Shown: positions 13,086 through 24,502, counted from the stretch's first letter. The stretch is DNA of 64,000 nucleotides from Sycobia sp. Sy_11 (GCA_018907035.1 JACCIC010000052.1:2688501-2752500); one strand, 5' to 3'. The notes: generated from the letters alone by a model not told the origin. Translations and numbers: made by a program.

Positions 13086-13086
<1 letters not shown>

Positions 13087-13153
<67 letters not shown>
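13087..13153. repeat. (TA)n microsatellite
   Basis: More than 30 TA units. Open frames in both directions through it are artefacts. Confidence 0.95.
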
Positions 13154-13155
<2 letters not shown>

Positions 13156-13439
13156 GTCTCTGTGAATTCGAATCTCGAGATGCCCTTGGTGACAGAGCCC
13201 GGTGTCCAAGAAGAGTAAATAATTATATCAGTACCCTGCCCCTCAAACATGCGGTTATGCTCAGTAAAGTTCAAAAACCCGTTGAAGCCTCAATAATTCG
13301 CTCCTCTAGTTTGTCGGTGCGATTAGTATAGCGCCGGAGAATTCCTGGCATTTCCGCGAAAGTCTGTCGCTGTAATTACGGGGGCATTATTACAGATTGC
13401 TTTTTCTCCCGTTTGCCCCATTCCGTGGTCCTTTTATGC

Positions 13440-13990
13440 TATAAGTGTGTGCGTGCGTGACTGTATGCGTGACTGCGTGCGTGCGTGCCGTCGTGTATAT
13501 GTGTACGCCAACTACTCCATTTATTTTGCCTATAGAGCATACGTGTGCTCAGGGCTCCAATCGTCACGCGCGGAACTAGTTTTTGCGCGCGCTCTCAGCG
13601 CGGCGTTTATATATTTGCCATGTGGCCCGCATGCGGGATTTCTCGCGATTGCCGTTGCTTTGCCCTGTATATTTTTGCGCACGCGTGTAGACACACACAC
13701 ACATACACACGCGCGCGCGCGCATGCACGCACGCACGTGTGCATGCATATATATGCATAAATATACGAGCTCTCGTGTCTCGATACATGCGAGGAGACTG
13801 GCCTGTACGCGCGTTGTCAATGCGCGCTTGCCTATGCAATAGCAACATTATTAAATACCGCGATCGTCACGTTGCTGACTTGCCTAAGTGATTAATTGAA
13901 GTTTGCGTGAAACGTGGAAACAAACCGAGTCGGTTAACCGGTTCCTCCAGCTTATAATTGTAGATCGAGAAGGCATATAAGCGTGGACCA
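13440..13990. promoter_or_regulatory. second CpG-rich island
   Basis: Dense CG dinucleotides, for example GCGCGCGCTCTCAGCGCGG and the CACACGCGCGC run, stand out against the A+T-rich flanks. In insects with germline CpG methylation such islands often mark unmethylated promoters. No TATA box or splice site was convincing, and overlapping open frames on both strands look like composition artefacts. Confidence 0.3.
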
Positions 13991-15165
13991 TCGATATGCG
14001 CTAATATAATTTTCCATAGGTACACATATTAATTCTCTTTATAATATTAGACTCATTTTATTCGTATGTCAAATCTTGTAGGGAGTCTCCTTTTTATCTT
14101 TGTCAAGTCTTACTTTTTTCATTTCTTTTTGTAATTTTTTTGTTTTAGTTATGATCTAATTTATATAATTTTTTAAATAAAATAGTAGTATATCATCTGT
14201 TGGTATTACGTATTTTCTTCTGGATTGAAAAAATGATCAGGAAACTTCGATAAATCAATATGCGTTTTGAAATAACCCTATGCATTTGGAAGATTTTGGT
14301 ATAAATGTCAAAAGTATTAAAAAACATTTAAAAAAAAGAATATTATAAATTTTATGTTTTTATACATCAGTAGTAATAAAAAATACCCTTTCGGACAGGC
14401 ATAAATAGGTGTGGTAAACAAGTGTTTGGGATGATTTTGTATTGATTAAAAATTTTCTTTTAATATTAATTATCATTGGTATATAGTAATATATATGCAA
14501 AGGATACCACCGGAATGTATATTCAGTACTAATGCATCTTGCGAGCGAACAGTACTGTCATCCAATGACGTCAAGGCCAAAATGTCATATCTCTTTTGAA
14601 CAGTTCATTACCAATAGGTAGAATAAGTTTGATTCGCATTCTAATGTTATTTCTGACACCTCTATAGTTATCAAATAACTAACAAAACTAATGGTTCGAA
14701 ACATAAAGTGTTTAAAATGTTTTTATTCACCTTCGACGAACAGTAGATTGATTGGTCAATTGCGTTGTAAAAATGTCTAAATGTACAAGCAATGTAAATT
14801 AGGAAATACTAAATCACATCATAATACCTATAGATTAAATCAACGATCAAATATATACGTCTCTGATAAAAAAATAATTTATTTATTCTACCAATTGTGG
14901 GCTTTATTGAAAGACACAAAATATAATTTACCTGTGAAATAGAAAGTCATAACAGCAATGTTCATCTGGTACCTTACATATACATTTACACATACATTTT
15001 ATAAAAATAACTCTATAGTACATATTTTATGGTTTTGACCAATCCGTCCTATATGTATTAACTTTAAATATATTGCCAATTAATAAAATGTTTCTTGTAC
15101 TTAAGTCGACTGTTTTAAAGAAACTAATAAATATTTTGATTGGGTCTACAATACTATTGCATAGA
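13991..15165. other. A+T-rich stretch, nothing recognised
   Basis: No coding or repeat feature supported. Confidence 0.35.

Positions 15166-15169
<4 letters not shown>

Positions 15170-15218
<49 letters not shown>
15170..15218. repeat. (TA)n microsatellite
   Basis: TA run directly outside the minus-strand Penelope tail. Confidence 0.9.
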
Positions 15219-15224
<6 letters not shown>

Positions 15225-15237
15225 TAATTATAAGGAT

Positions 15238-15500
15238 TTAATTTTGAAACAAATGTAAATAAATATAAATAAATATAAATTATTACATTTATAATAATAG
15301 TTAGACTGTCCTTGTAAAATCATTCCCGTCGATTAATCTGAAATAAAAACATTAGTATGCTAAAAATTAAAATTAAAACTTAAAATTAGTTAATAATAAT
15401 CTAACTGTCCCCTACACCAACTTATCAGCTAAATCATCTTCTGCTAACTGATCCAGCGTTTTAAGGTCGCTTCAGCTCCTTGTAAAAAAACTTATATACC
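15238..15500 (-). mobile_element. Penelope-like element 3' tail, minus copy
   Basis: The reverse complement contains GGGGACAGTTAGA, TTTTATTTCAGATTAATCGACGGG and ACAAGGACAGTCTAACT in the same order as the plus-strand Penelope tail at 3611-3720, including the GTGGGGAT...GTATATA segment upstream. The hammerhead-like core is degenerate here. It lies inverted to the plus-strand tail starting at 15660. Confidence 0.75.
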
Positions 15501-15659
15501 CCTATCCCCACTATTAAAAATGTACACAAATACCAAAATCCTCGCTATTAAAATATATCAGAATCGCTATTATTAAAAATTTATAATATACTCACTCTCA
15601 TCTTCATATTAATCAAACACATTCAATACATAATTGAAATTATTAATGAATAATTTTAA

Positions 15660-15715
15660 TAGTTTTAAACAAGGACAATCGGACTGTCATTATAATTATA
15701 ATAATTTATAAATAG

Positions 15716-15773
<58 letters not shown>

Positions 15774-16085
15774 ATTTTATGATAGTTAACGTCGCTCTAT
15801 TTATGCTTCCAAATATCGGTGCTAATCACGGACGGAGGTTTACGATGCGTTTGTAAACAAAGCACATGTAAATTATTACAGCGGTTATTGTGTCGATCGG
15901 CCGAGACCGGGATTTGAACTCGGATCACCAAGTTACTAGTCCTTCGCTTTAGCGATCGAGCCATCGTAGGCCTCTAAATAGTTATATGATTTTATTATTA
16001 TTTATTGTATATTTATTGATATTCATTTATATTTGTTTCGATTGAATAGAACTGTAAGATCAATAAAAATATTTGTTTATTATTA
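15660..16085 (+). mobile_element. Penelope-like element 3' tail, plus copy, split by a SINE
   Basis: AACAAGGACAATCGGACTGTC and the following A+T-rich tail, ending GAACTGTAAGATCAATAAAA, match the 3' end of the plus copy at 3700-3840. A SINE (15722-15974) interrupts it. Confidence 0.75.
15722..15974 (-). mobile_element. tRNA-derived SINE with 13-bp target duplication
   Basis: Read on the minus strand, the head has a pol III type 2 promoter. An A-box-like segment TGGCTCGATCGCTAAAGCG is followed by a B box, GAGTTCAAATCCC. A unique body and a 3' (TA)n tail (15722-15770) follow. The 13-bp direct repeat TAAATAGTTATAT flanks it at 15709-15721 and 15975-15987, as expected for LINE-mediated insertion. 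It interrupts a Penelope tail, so it is the younger insertion. Confidence 0.8.
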
Positions 16086-17646
16086 ATTATGAAACATATA
16101 TTTGAAAATAAATATTATAATATAAGACAATAAAATGAACTATCAATCCAGTACTAGGTTATATATATTTAAAAAGGACAAATAATTAAATTTTCTAATT
16201 AGAACATTTTACTTTATTGTTTTAACTAGTGAAATAATTTTTCTATTATTATTGATAAATAAAGAATAAATAAAGTATTTTTGTGATTAATAGTATGATT
16301 AAAGTTTAATAATATGATAGAAAATCGTCCAAACGGTTGAAGCTACTTAACCAGTTCGTGTCCTGGCGCAAAGATACTTTTTGCACGGATTGCAATTTAC
16401 TAAAGATGAAAACATAGAAGTATAGAATAATACGTAAAGTATCTTTTTAACTATTTTATATATTTTGCTTTCCGCTGGTATTATTTTAATTGCATTAAAA
16501 AAGTTTATTAGTCGTGACAATTTGGTAAAATAGTTCAAAAAATCTTAATAAAAATGTAATTGTTTAGTCATTATTGTTCTTCCTTCATATATTTCTAAAG
16601 CGTTATCGTACTATTTTCTTACGATAAGGTTTAGTAATCGCGTCGTCAGGAGCCTTACCTACTAAATCTTTACTTGGCTTTCTTCTGTTGAAGATTTATG
16701 TTGGAAAAATAATCAAAAATTTAATAATTTTTTCAAATTTAAGAATGTTTATAGTTTATTATTAACAAGTGTTAATATACCTCTTTATTTTGTTAATATA
16801 ACTAATATAATTTTGTTAATATAACTCAATATACCTATTTTATTCAATATCAATATATATATTTTGACTTCTATATGGGGTAAACAATTAATTTTTACTT
16901 ATTTTTATTATTATATTGTTGAGCGATTTTTTAGACGACAATAACTAAAAAATCATGCAAACGTTGTGATATCCAGATTAGAATGATATAAAATTTGTTC
17001 ATAGGTTTTCCGTTATAAGATTCTAAATATTAATAAAATTTTATAATTCTGCATCTAATTTCCGATTTTTCTTAATTGTTGTAAAACCTAAATAAATAAG
17101 ATTATAGATCGATTATCTTTATTAATTATTTTCACATATGAATATTATTTATCTTCACTTCTTAATATTAATATTTATATTATTACTTTACAAGATACTA
17201 AATTCAATTGTTAGAGCTTATTATTGCTAGAGCATTAATACATAAATTAAATTCATGAAAATTTCTGCTTTAAAATGAACAAATAATTTTGTGAATTATA
17301 ATATTGATAGCTAACATTCCGTAAAGCAGTTTTGATACATCGAGTAATAGAAATAATTTGTTTCCCAGCATATGTATCTACAAATTCAAGCAACGAATAC
17401 TCATTTAAAAGCGAATAGATCGCCAATTCATAATTGTCAATTCTCCTGTGAGTTTTGAACTCGACAATGCTTGATGTTCAATTAACAAGATTTCTAAGTA
17501 ATGGACAAAAGTGCTAAATTTTCTACAATGTTCAATAACAAAATATTTTCCAATCATTCATGACGTATGGAAATCATACATTAACTTATAAAAACGTATC
17601 TGATGGAAATAATAAAGACGTTTTAAAAATTCAGCTTTCAAGTATC

Positions 17647-17717
<71 letters not shown>

Positions 17718-18710
17718 AGTATTTATTATATTTTTAACGTCAATTTGTATAATATTTTAGACTCGAATTCATAAAATTATTTTCCTTTATTTGATCAAAT
17801 TGTTTTATAAACAGGTTTCCAAAACAATTTTATGTTGGCTTATATTACTGAAAAGTAGAAGGAAGAAACTAGTATTTATACACATATTTTATTTTAATAT
17901 TTATTACAATTGATCAAAACGTATGCAAATGATATAAGTAACAGTTATAACTAGAGACTTTTATTATCTATATTTCTAGAAAGTGAGGTTGTTACTTCTA
18001 CAGTAACTTGTAACAGATTGCTCGTTGGGGGCTTAAGGTTTTATATTAGAATAAAAAAAAGGAATAGGCAGTAAATCCAAAAGGCTCTAGTTTTCTAGAC
18101 TCTAAAATTAGACTTGAACAGCTAAATATAAACGGGGCAAGCACCGACAATAACCAATTGTTTTTGCGTTCATTAGCCTGAGAGAACGTCGATCTTTTGC
18201 AACCCCAACGCGAACGAACTGATCAGGATGTACAAATAATGATGATGGGATCCAATGCACTAGTCTCCGTGATATTTAACCAGACCCCACTTACGTTCCA
18301 TTTCTACTAGATTTTCTACTTTAAATTAAACGCCAAGAATTGAAACAGAATAATAATCTGTGTCACGATTGACAGACGATTTATAACTTTATAAAAAGAA
18401 ATTCATATGTTTACATTTTACGTAATATTTTGAATTCAATTTTTTTTAAAAGATTCAATGAATAATGTTAGACTATAGTAGTAAAATTAAATTAAGTATC
18501 AAATATATTTTCTATGGTATCATATAGTTTCTAAAAAACTAATTGAAAGTAGACTAAAGAAATTTTCTGAACTTGGTACTATGGAGCTTTATTTATTTTA
18601 CATTCATCCATTACCAAGTATATAACCAAAATAATTAAAGGATAATAACATATTAGATGATCTCAAAATGAGTAATTCGTACATAAAGGCGCTAGCTATA
18701 TATATATGTA
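16086..18710. other. A+T-rich stretch with a (TA)n at 17652-17713
   Basis: A patch with more mixed composition at about 18120-18310 has no recognisable coding. Otherwise nothing beyond the microsatellite. Confidence 0.35.
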
Positions 18711-18714
18711 TCAT

Positions 18715-18762
18715 ATCATCATATCATATCATATCATATCATATCATATATCATATCATACT
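18715..18762. repeat. (TCATA)n pentamer array
   Basis: About nine ATATC/TCATA units directly before a Helitron 5' end. A shorter array of the same pentamer lies at the 5' end of the Helitron at 58999-61008. Confidence 0.85.
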
Positions 18763-19005
18763 TCATACTATCTTATAAAAACAAAGCATATTTTTGTTTG
18801 TACACGATAAACAAAAAAACTTCTGAACCAATTGCTCTGAAATTTGACATATAGATTCTATATTATCTTCGAAAGGACATAGGCTATGTTTTTTATTGAA
18901 AATCATTTTACTTTTATCAATAAATTAAGTTAACGATCTTAACAGACAGTTTCATCAGTGGCCAGTAGAATATCAACTCAAGAGTACTGCATACATAGAC
19001 TTATA
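18763..19005 (+). mobile_element. Helitron 5' end fragment
   Basis: Starts TCATACTATCTTATAAA and continues with GTTTGTACACGATAA, ACTTCTGAACCAATTG and CATAGGCTATGTTTT. This is the 5' terminal pattern of insect Helitrons and is shared with the other Helitron copies at 52236 and 61008 (minus). It is cut off where a mariner begins, and the Helitron body is not recognised beyond the mariner pair. Confidence 0.7.
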
Positions 19006-20260
19006 CGAGGGTGGTTTGATAAGTCCGTGACTTCTCGAAAGGTGGCGCTGTAATCGTAAATATTTTACTACTCTAAGAGACTATCATCTCGTACAAGTAG
19101 GTTTACAAAGTTTTAAGTCAATACATTGGTTAGAAAATTTTTGATAATCTTTTAAATTTAGTGTTTCATTGTTTTTACGAAATCATGGGAAAAAACGAAT
19201 TTCGAGTGGTTTTAAACATTACTTTCTGCCTGGAAAAACAATTAAGGAAACTGAAGAAAAGCTTAAAAAATATTATAAGGGCTCACTCCATCACATGGAA
19301 TGGTTCACAAGTGGTTTACTGAATTTCATTGTGGTAGAATGAATACAAGTGATGCTGAGCGTTCTGGCCGCCCAAAAGAGGTGACTAATCAAGATATGGC
19401 CAATAAAATCCATGATATTATACTCGAAGATCGTCGATTAAAGATACGCGAGATTAGTAACACTGTAGGAATTTCGACCGAAAGCGTATTTCATATTCTG
19501 CATGAAATTTTGAATATGAGAAAACTATCTGCAAAATGGGTGCCGCGTTTGCTCACAGTCGACAATAAACGGTCACGCATTGTTGCATCTAAACAATGTT
19601 TGGACATGTTTCAGCGTAATCCAACCGAATTTTTGCACCGTTATATTACTGTTGATGAAACATGGATTCATCATTATACGCCAGAAATGAAACGGCAGTC
19701 AAAAATATGGACTAAACATGGAAAACCTGCTCCCAAAAAAGCAAAAACTGTTCCATCAGCCGGTAAGGTCATGGCCACAGTTTTTTGGGACTCACGGGGT
19801 ACAATACTAATCGATTATCTACAGAAGGGAAAAACAATTACAGCACAGTATTATGCTTCATTGCTGGATAGACTTAAACCCATACTGAAGCAAAAGCGAC
19901 CCCATCTGGTGAAGAAAAAAACGCTCTTCCACCACGACAACGCACCAGCTCACACGAGTGCTATAGCAACAATCAGATTATACGAATTAAGTTACGAATT
20001 ACTTCCTCGCTCACCTTATTTTTCAGATTTAGCACCGTCGGATAGTAAAAGATTTTCATCGAATGAAGAGATTATGACTGCCATAAATGATTATTTTGAG
20101 GATTGCGACAAAAGTTACTTTTTGGAAGGCTTACAAAAGATTGAATACCGCTGGAATAAATGTATCAGATTGGGAGGAGACTATAATTAAAAATAAACAA
20201 AAATTGTTTAAATAAATTGTTTTTTCATTTAAAAGTCACGGACGTATCAAACCACCATCG
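19006..20260 (+). mobile_element. mariner element, near full length
   Basis: A 1255-bp Tc1/mariner element flanked by TA at both ends. The inverted repeats are CGAGGGTGGTTTGATAAGTC and, at the other end, the complement of GACGTATCAAACCACCATCG. It carries one transposase gene in plus orientation. Frameshifts and one in-frame deletion make it non-autonomous. The next base pairs after its 3' TA belong to a different mariner. Confidence 0.92.
19184..20190 (+). pseudogene. mariner transposase (DD34D), frameshifted
   Basis: The expected start is ATG at 19184 (MGKNEFRVV). Two frame changes, near 19217 and 19285, break the N-terminus. From 19300 the frame is open for 296 residues: helix-turn-helix region with RSGRPKE, linker WVPRLLTVD, then catalytic motifs VDETW, HHDNAPAHT and SDLAPSD with 34 residues between the last two Asp. 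After LAPSD about 15 residues (the usual YxLFPxLKKWL stretch) are deleted in frame before KRFSSNEE. All three Asp are retained, so the damage is modest and the insertion fairly young. Confidence 0.9.
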
Positions 20261-20264
20261 TATA

Positions 20265-20947
20265 TTAGGTGTACAAATAAGTTTCTGCCGTTTTGAAAAG
20301 ATGGCGCCACCCATAAGGTAACACCGAAATTGTCAGCTGTAAAAAGTCGTATAGTATATGTTGACATCTGGAAACAGGATAACTTTTTAATACCTCTGAC
20401 TTTTTGCTAGCATCACTTAGTTGTCATCGTATTAAGATGTCAAGTTTTGAGCCAAGTAAGCGTCATTTGCGGAAATTGTTCATTTATTTCTTTCATTTAA
20501 AGCAATCTGCAGCTGAAGCACATCGGCGACTCATAGAAGCATATGATGATGTTAATTTGAGTGAGAGAAGTTGTCGGGAGTGATTCCAAAACTTTAAAAG
20601 TGGTGATTTTGACGTGGTGGACAAAACACGGAGTGGAAGGCTGAAAGTGCATGGTGACACAGAATTGGAAGCTTTACTAGAGGAAGATCTGGGTCATCGG
20701 GGAATGTTACCAACAACAGCTGATATAATTGAGCCGAGGATTAAACATTAAATGTCCACAATATGCCAAAAGGCACTATAAAGTTATTTTTTATTGCTCC
20801 TAGACGGGGTATTCATTTGCTACCCGAAAGATGGTCAAAGTAATACAAAGTAGTGGGCAATATTTTGAATGTCATTATTTGTGCCTTTTTTTACAATAAA
20901 TTCTTATTTCTTTATAAAAAAACGATGGAAACTGATTTGAACACCCA
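20265..20947 (+). mobile_element. internally deleted mariner of a second family
   Basis: A 683-bp element. The ends TTAGGTGTACAAATAAGTTT and the complement of ACTGATTTGAACACCCAA form inverted repeats with TA on each side. The N-terminal transposase is readable (FEPSKRHLRKLFIYF, AAEAHRRLIEAYDDVNLSE, TRSGRLKVHGD) but has a TGA at about 20581. Compared with the longer relative at 57696-58829, two internal segments are missing, after GAAGATC (about 20690) and after CTATAAAG (about 20785). It abuts the mariner at 19006-20260 with only TATA between them. Confidence 0.88.
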
Positions 20948-21690
20948 ATATTAGACCACGCACTTAAACAGACGCTCTGAATCCCATATTGAAGGACAGA
21001 GATAGGCCTGGACTAGTGCCTTCTTTCTTGCTCTGGAAAAAGCGTAAGGAGACAGCTCAACAATAAGAATGGTGTAGAGTATAGGAGAAACGTATATTAC
21101 TGCTGCGTATAATTCTTCTGCTATTGTTCCCCTACTTTCCTTCTCTCCCTACTTCTTCGCTTGTAAAAGAGATACAACACGACTTCTTGTATTGCTCTCT
21201 CACTCTTGTTTAGGCTTCAATTCTGTTTCCAGAGCACGCGGTCCAATATATAATTCTATGACTGCATACCCCGATCAAAGCGCCACGCTGAACTACCAGA
21301 ACGGAAGTAAATTTAATTCCACGTCTTGTTCCCTCAATTTTGATTTTAGAAAGTTAAAAAGAATTTTTTACACGTCTTTAGACATTCCTACAAATGGCAA
21401 AACTTTCCTAGAGTTAATAACATTGCTCTAAGTAGATTAAGAAAAAAAATAAAGCAAATTCGTGAAAATTTGTCTTTTGCTCCACATGGTTGTAGTGCTT
21501 TTAAAAAATATAATTATTATAAATTTTAGATGTCATTTACATACATAATTCGAGTGTCGCCAATTGTAGGGCAAAATAATAATTCAAATAAAATTTATTT
21601 CATCTTACTACACATTTTGTATAAACAAAACAAAACGTCGAAGTAAATTTACAATGTACGAAATCCCCTGCAACTGATAATCGCCATTTC
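20948..21690. other. unassigned stretch
   Basis: The 79-residue open frame at 21192-21431 has no recognisable domain. No repeats seen. Confidence 0.3.
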
Positions 21691-21692
21691 TG

Positions 21693-21701
21693 TATATAAA
21701 A
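21693..21701 (+). promoter_or_regulatory. candidate TATA box
   Basis: TATATAAAA at 21693, 87 bp before the ATG of the candidate signal-peptide exon. A TCAGT initiator-like word lies at 21755, farther than the usual 30 bp. Confidence 0.3.
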
Positions 21702-21779
21702 AAGAAAGAAATTTAGTCTTGGCATATTTGAAGAGATGTCGCAACAAGCAGCAGTCAGTATCGTACAGATATTATCGAA

Positions 21780-21828
21780 ATGAAAAGAACCCTGATGCTT
21801 ATTGTAATATTTCAAATTCATATTTTAC
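21780..21828 (+). CDS. candidate first exon encoding a signal peptide
   Basis: ATG at 21780 opens MKRTLMLIVIFQIHIL, a short basic start followed by a hydrophobic run, as in secretory signal peptides. It is followed at once by a strong donor GTAAGT at 21829. A TATA-like box lies upstream. Together these look like exon 1 of a small secreted-protein gene. I could not identify a second exon downstream, so the product is unknown and the exon may be spurious. Confidence 0.25.
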
Positions 21829-21839
21829 GTAAGTAATTA

Positions 21840-22550
21840 TGAAAGAAAATTAGGCGATACAACTAAATACGTGTAGATAATAATATACATTATGCATTTT
21901 AGTTAAATTACATATAAAAGAGAATTTATGTTTCAAAAGAACATCAAGCGTGCAAGTTCGCAATCATGTATATATACGTGTACAATATACAGCTTTCCAT
22001 GAGCGAGTCGAGCGTCTCTGCGTGCGTATTTTATCTAAGTATCATCTATTAGCTGCAGTACGTCCGAGTGAGACAGAAAACGAAGATGTTTACCACATGT
22101 GGTTCAATTTCTTTTTTCTGCTCCAACAAACTCAGCATTTGGGTGAGGATTTCGGAAGAGCTCGCACATTCCATTTTACGGAAAATGTATGCACTTATGC
22201 TTTTTTGTTCTGTTTTGTTTGTAATATAATCTTTATTCGTAGACGCGTGAACCTCGCTTCGTCAATGCGTCCGTACATCCAAGCAGTTACGCGAGCGTTG
22301 ATAATAGACAGGAAAAATAATAACTGCTAGTCTTTGCCGTGTTCGCTAGAATACGCCTCGTTTTCCTTCGTTTCACCTCAATTTCTCGCTCGCAGGCGAT
22401 GACCCACTTCTCTGAGTTCTGATTGGCTCACAGATATGAGCCCGTACTGCAAAAACTATAAGAAATGGACCAATATGAATATTAATATTTACACATAACT
22501 TTCCCTTGCTGATACAATGCTGCTAATATGATCAGTTTTATCTAAGACAC
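21840..22550. other. unassigned stretch with one long open frame
   Basis: The 126-residue plus frame at 21950-22330 has mixed codon content but no domain I recognise. At 22536-22556 the sequence TATCTAAGACACCCTGTATA resembles one end of a DNA transposon. A partner end was not found. Confidence 0.25.
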
Positions 22551-22554
22551 CCTG

Positions 22555-22555
<1 letters not shown>

Positions 22556-22633
<78 letters not shown>
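22556..22633. repeat. compound (TA)n-(TG)n microsatellite
   Basis: TA run to about 22578, then TG run to about 22633. Confidence 0.95.
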
Positions 22634-22635
<2 letters not shown>

Positions 22636-22892
22636 TTCCCCATTTAACATGAACTTTTGTTCCAACTAAAAGACGACACAAGACTAACTATAGTACTGGA
22701 AATTGAAAATTCTGCTAGACCTTCATCAATTAAGTTGAAGAACTTTAGTACACGTCCAGTTCTTGTGGCATTCGCATCGATATGTTTTTTTATTTTTTGA
22801 CTCGAGATATTTTTTTTACCGTTTAATTATTGTCAATCTCACGTAATTTTTTTTTGTTTACGTGTGTCTATGTATAATTAACAACTATTAAA

Positions 22893-22907
22893 GTTAGGTT
22901 AGGTTAG
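22893..22907 (+). repeat. short TTAGG-type repeat at LINE 3' end
   Basis: GTTAGGTTAGGTTAG, the insect telomere-type pentamer, sits exactly where the LINE sequence ends. Confidence 0.6.
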
Positions 22908-23850
22908 ATTGTGAGGGCTTGTGCTCTGTTCTATTCGAACATTGCACCTACGCTTGGTGGCCTTAGACCAATTGCTATGCTCTATGTTTCCCAAAGTGGA
23001 GCCATAATCTATTTCTTTTCAGAGAAACATTTCTAGTCTCTCGCAAATTTAGCTAATATTCTGATATCCACACTTGATGCCTCTCCCAGATCTTCCATGA
23101 AGCTTTGTCTTAACAATGTAAGACTTTTGCTTAATAGGGCTAGGCATTAACATTTTAAGTGGACTACTGTTTCCTCCTCCGTATGGCTTTCTCTACATGA
23201 ATGATCAGACGCTATACCCCATCTTTTGAGGTTGATGCCTGTTGCACAGTGTCCCATGATTATTTCTGTGATTATGCCAACGGTAGCTTTTTTGTGCCTT
23301 AAAAGGTCACTGATTCTTGTTTCATTAATAGCAGACCATAGTTCTACTTTCTTTTTAATCGTATCGATCGGTGACCATGTATGAGTGTCTGCTTCGGCTC
23401 TGTTTTTCTCCGTTCCCAGCTTTGCCAGTTCATTCGCTCTGGTATTATCTTCGAGATCAAAGTGTCCTAGTACCCAGCAGAGTCTGACTTCGCTATTCCG
23501 GATCCATGACAGCACCTCTCGGCAACTCATAACTGACTTTGATCTAATTGATTTTAGCCCTAGGGGTTTTAAAGCAGCTTGGCTATCTGTATAAATAGTT
23601 GTCTTTTTGAGGTTTTTATTCTTCAAAAGTTTTGCTTCTAATGCGAAACTTTTGAAACTTTTCTGCTTTTTCAATAGCTAGGATTTCTGCCTGCAGAACA
23701 CTGCATTTATCGTTAAGTGTATATGACTTTTGGACTTGCATTTGTTCTGAGTAGATTCCTATGCCTGTTCCTGTATCCGTTTTCGATCCATCTGTGAAGA
23801 CTGATATTACATCCACGTTTATTTTAGAGTTGTTTATCCAGTCTTACTTT
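22893..23850 (-). pseudogene. LINE RNase H / C-terminal remnant
   Basis: Minus-strand non-LTR retrotransposon 3' part. The RNase H domain starts with VFTDGSKTDTGTGIGIYS (catalytic Asp). It continues with VLQAEILAIEKAEK (Glu) and, after a frameshift at about 23640, TTIYTDSQAALKPLG (Asp) and CWVLGHFDLEDNTRANELAK. It ends with a Cys-His-like segment around GHCATGINLKRWGIASDHSC. An RNase H of this kind points to the I/LOA-like group, which is inference. The 3' end, on the minus strand, closes with CTAACCTAACCTAAC at 22893-22907. No RT or ORF1 found. Confidence 0.78.
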
Positions 23851-24063
23851 GATACAAGAAAAGGAAAGAACACACACTTGACAAAATGAAAAGACGTACG
23901 CAGTCAGAATTAAATGCGCAGAACGTTACAAAAAAAATAATTTATGTTTTGTCAATCGAATTTTGTAAAAAAATATTGTAGTTTAGATCACTAACAATAT
24001 ATTTATATAAAAAATTTCAAAGCTGTTGAAAAAAAATTCAATGCCCGTTTACAGTGTGTGAAT

Positions 24064-24502
24064 AGGTACAATGATTTGGTATAAGAACTTAGATTAATAT
24101 AAAGGACACTTTATTAATGGACGAGATTTACAGGTGCAACAACTGTAGAGGGAACGCATGGCGTTGATGCGAACGGCGCCGAGAGTGTCTTAAGCCCGTC
24201 TGCCGCAAGGACCCTTCGTACGATCCGGGCGTCGTTTCGATACGGCTAGTGACGTTATGCTTTACGTCATTTTTACTATGCACTAGTCGTGAGAGCTCTG
24301 GATACTAGGCTAAGATGCGATGATACCGAGAGTGTCCAAAAATCGTACGGGTCGGATCGACCACATTTTTGCACTATTTGTCCGCGCGTTTTCACTGATG
24401 TGAGTATATCAAGAAGAGATCGATTTCAAGCATCGATGAGTAAATAAAAATATAATAGAAAAATCGATTCCGATAATCGGATTTTTCACCTCTGCCACCA
24501 CA
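24064..24502 (-). repeat. gypsy-type 3' LTR
   Basis: Minus-strand LTR. Its 5' end is TGTGGTGGCAGAGG (at 24502), and its 3' part (24064-24221) is repeated directly at 25279-25435 next to a primer-binding site. Confidence 0.6.

Noticed and set aside
13447..13848. Overlapping open frames on both strands in the CpG-rich island
   Set aside because: They depend on CA/CG repeats and low stop density; no domain, and both strands are equally open.
15898..15970. tRNA gene on the minus strand
   Set aside because: The A and B boxes are present, but the cloverleaf is poor and the sequence continues into a SINE body with a target duplication.
22536..22556. Possible transposon end AAGACACCCTGTATA
   Set aside because: No matching inverted end or target duplication could be found, so no element can be delimited.
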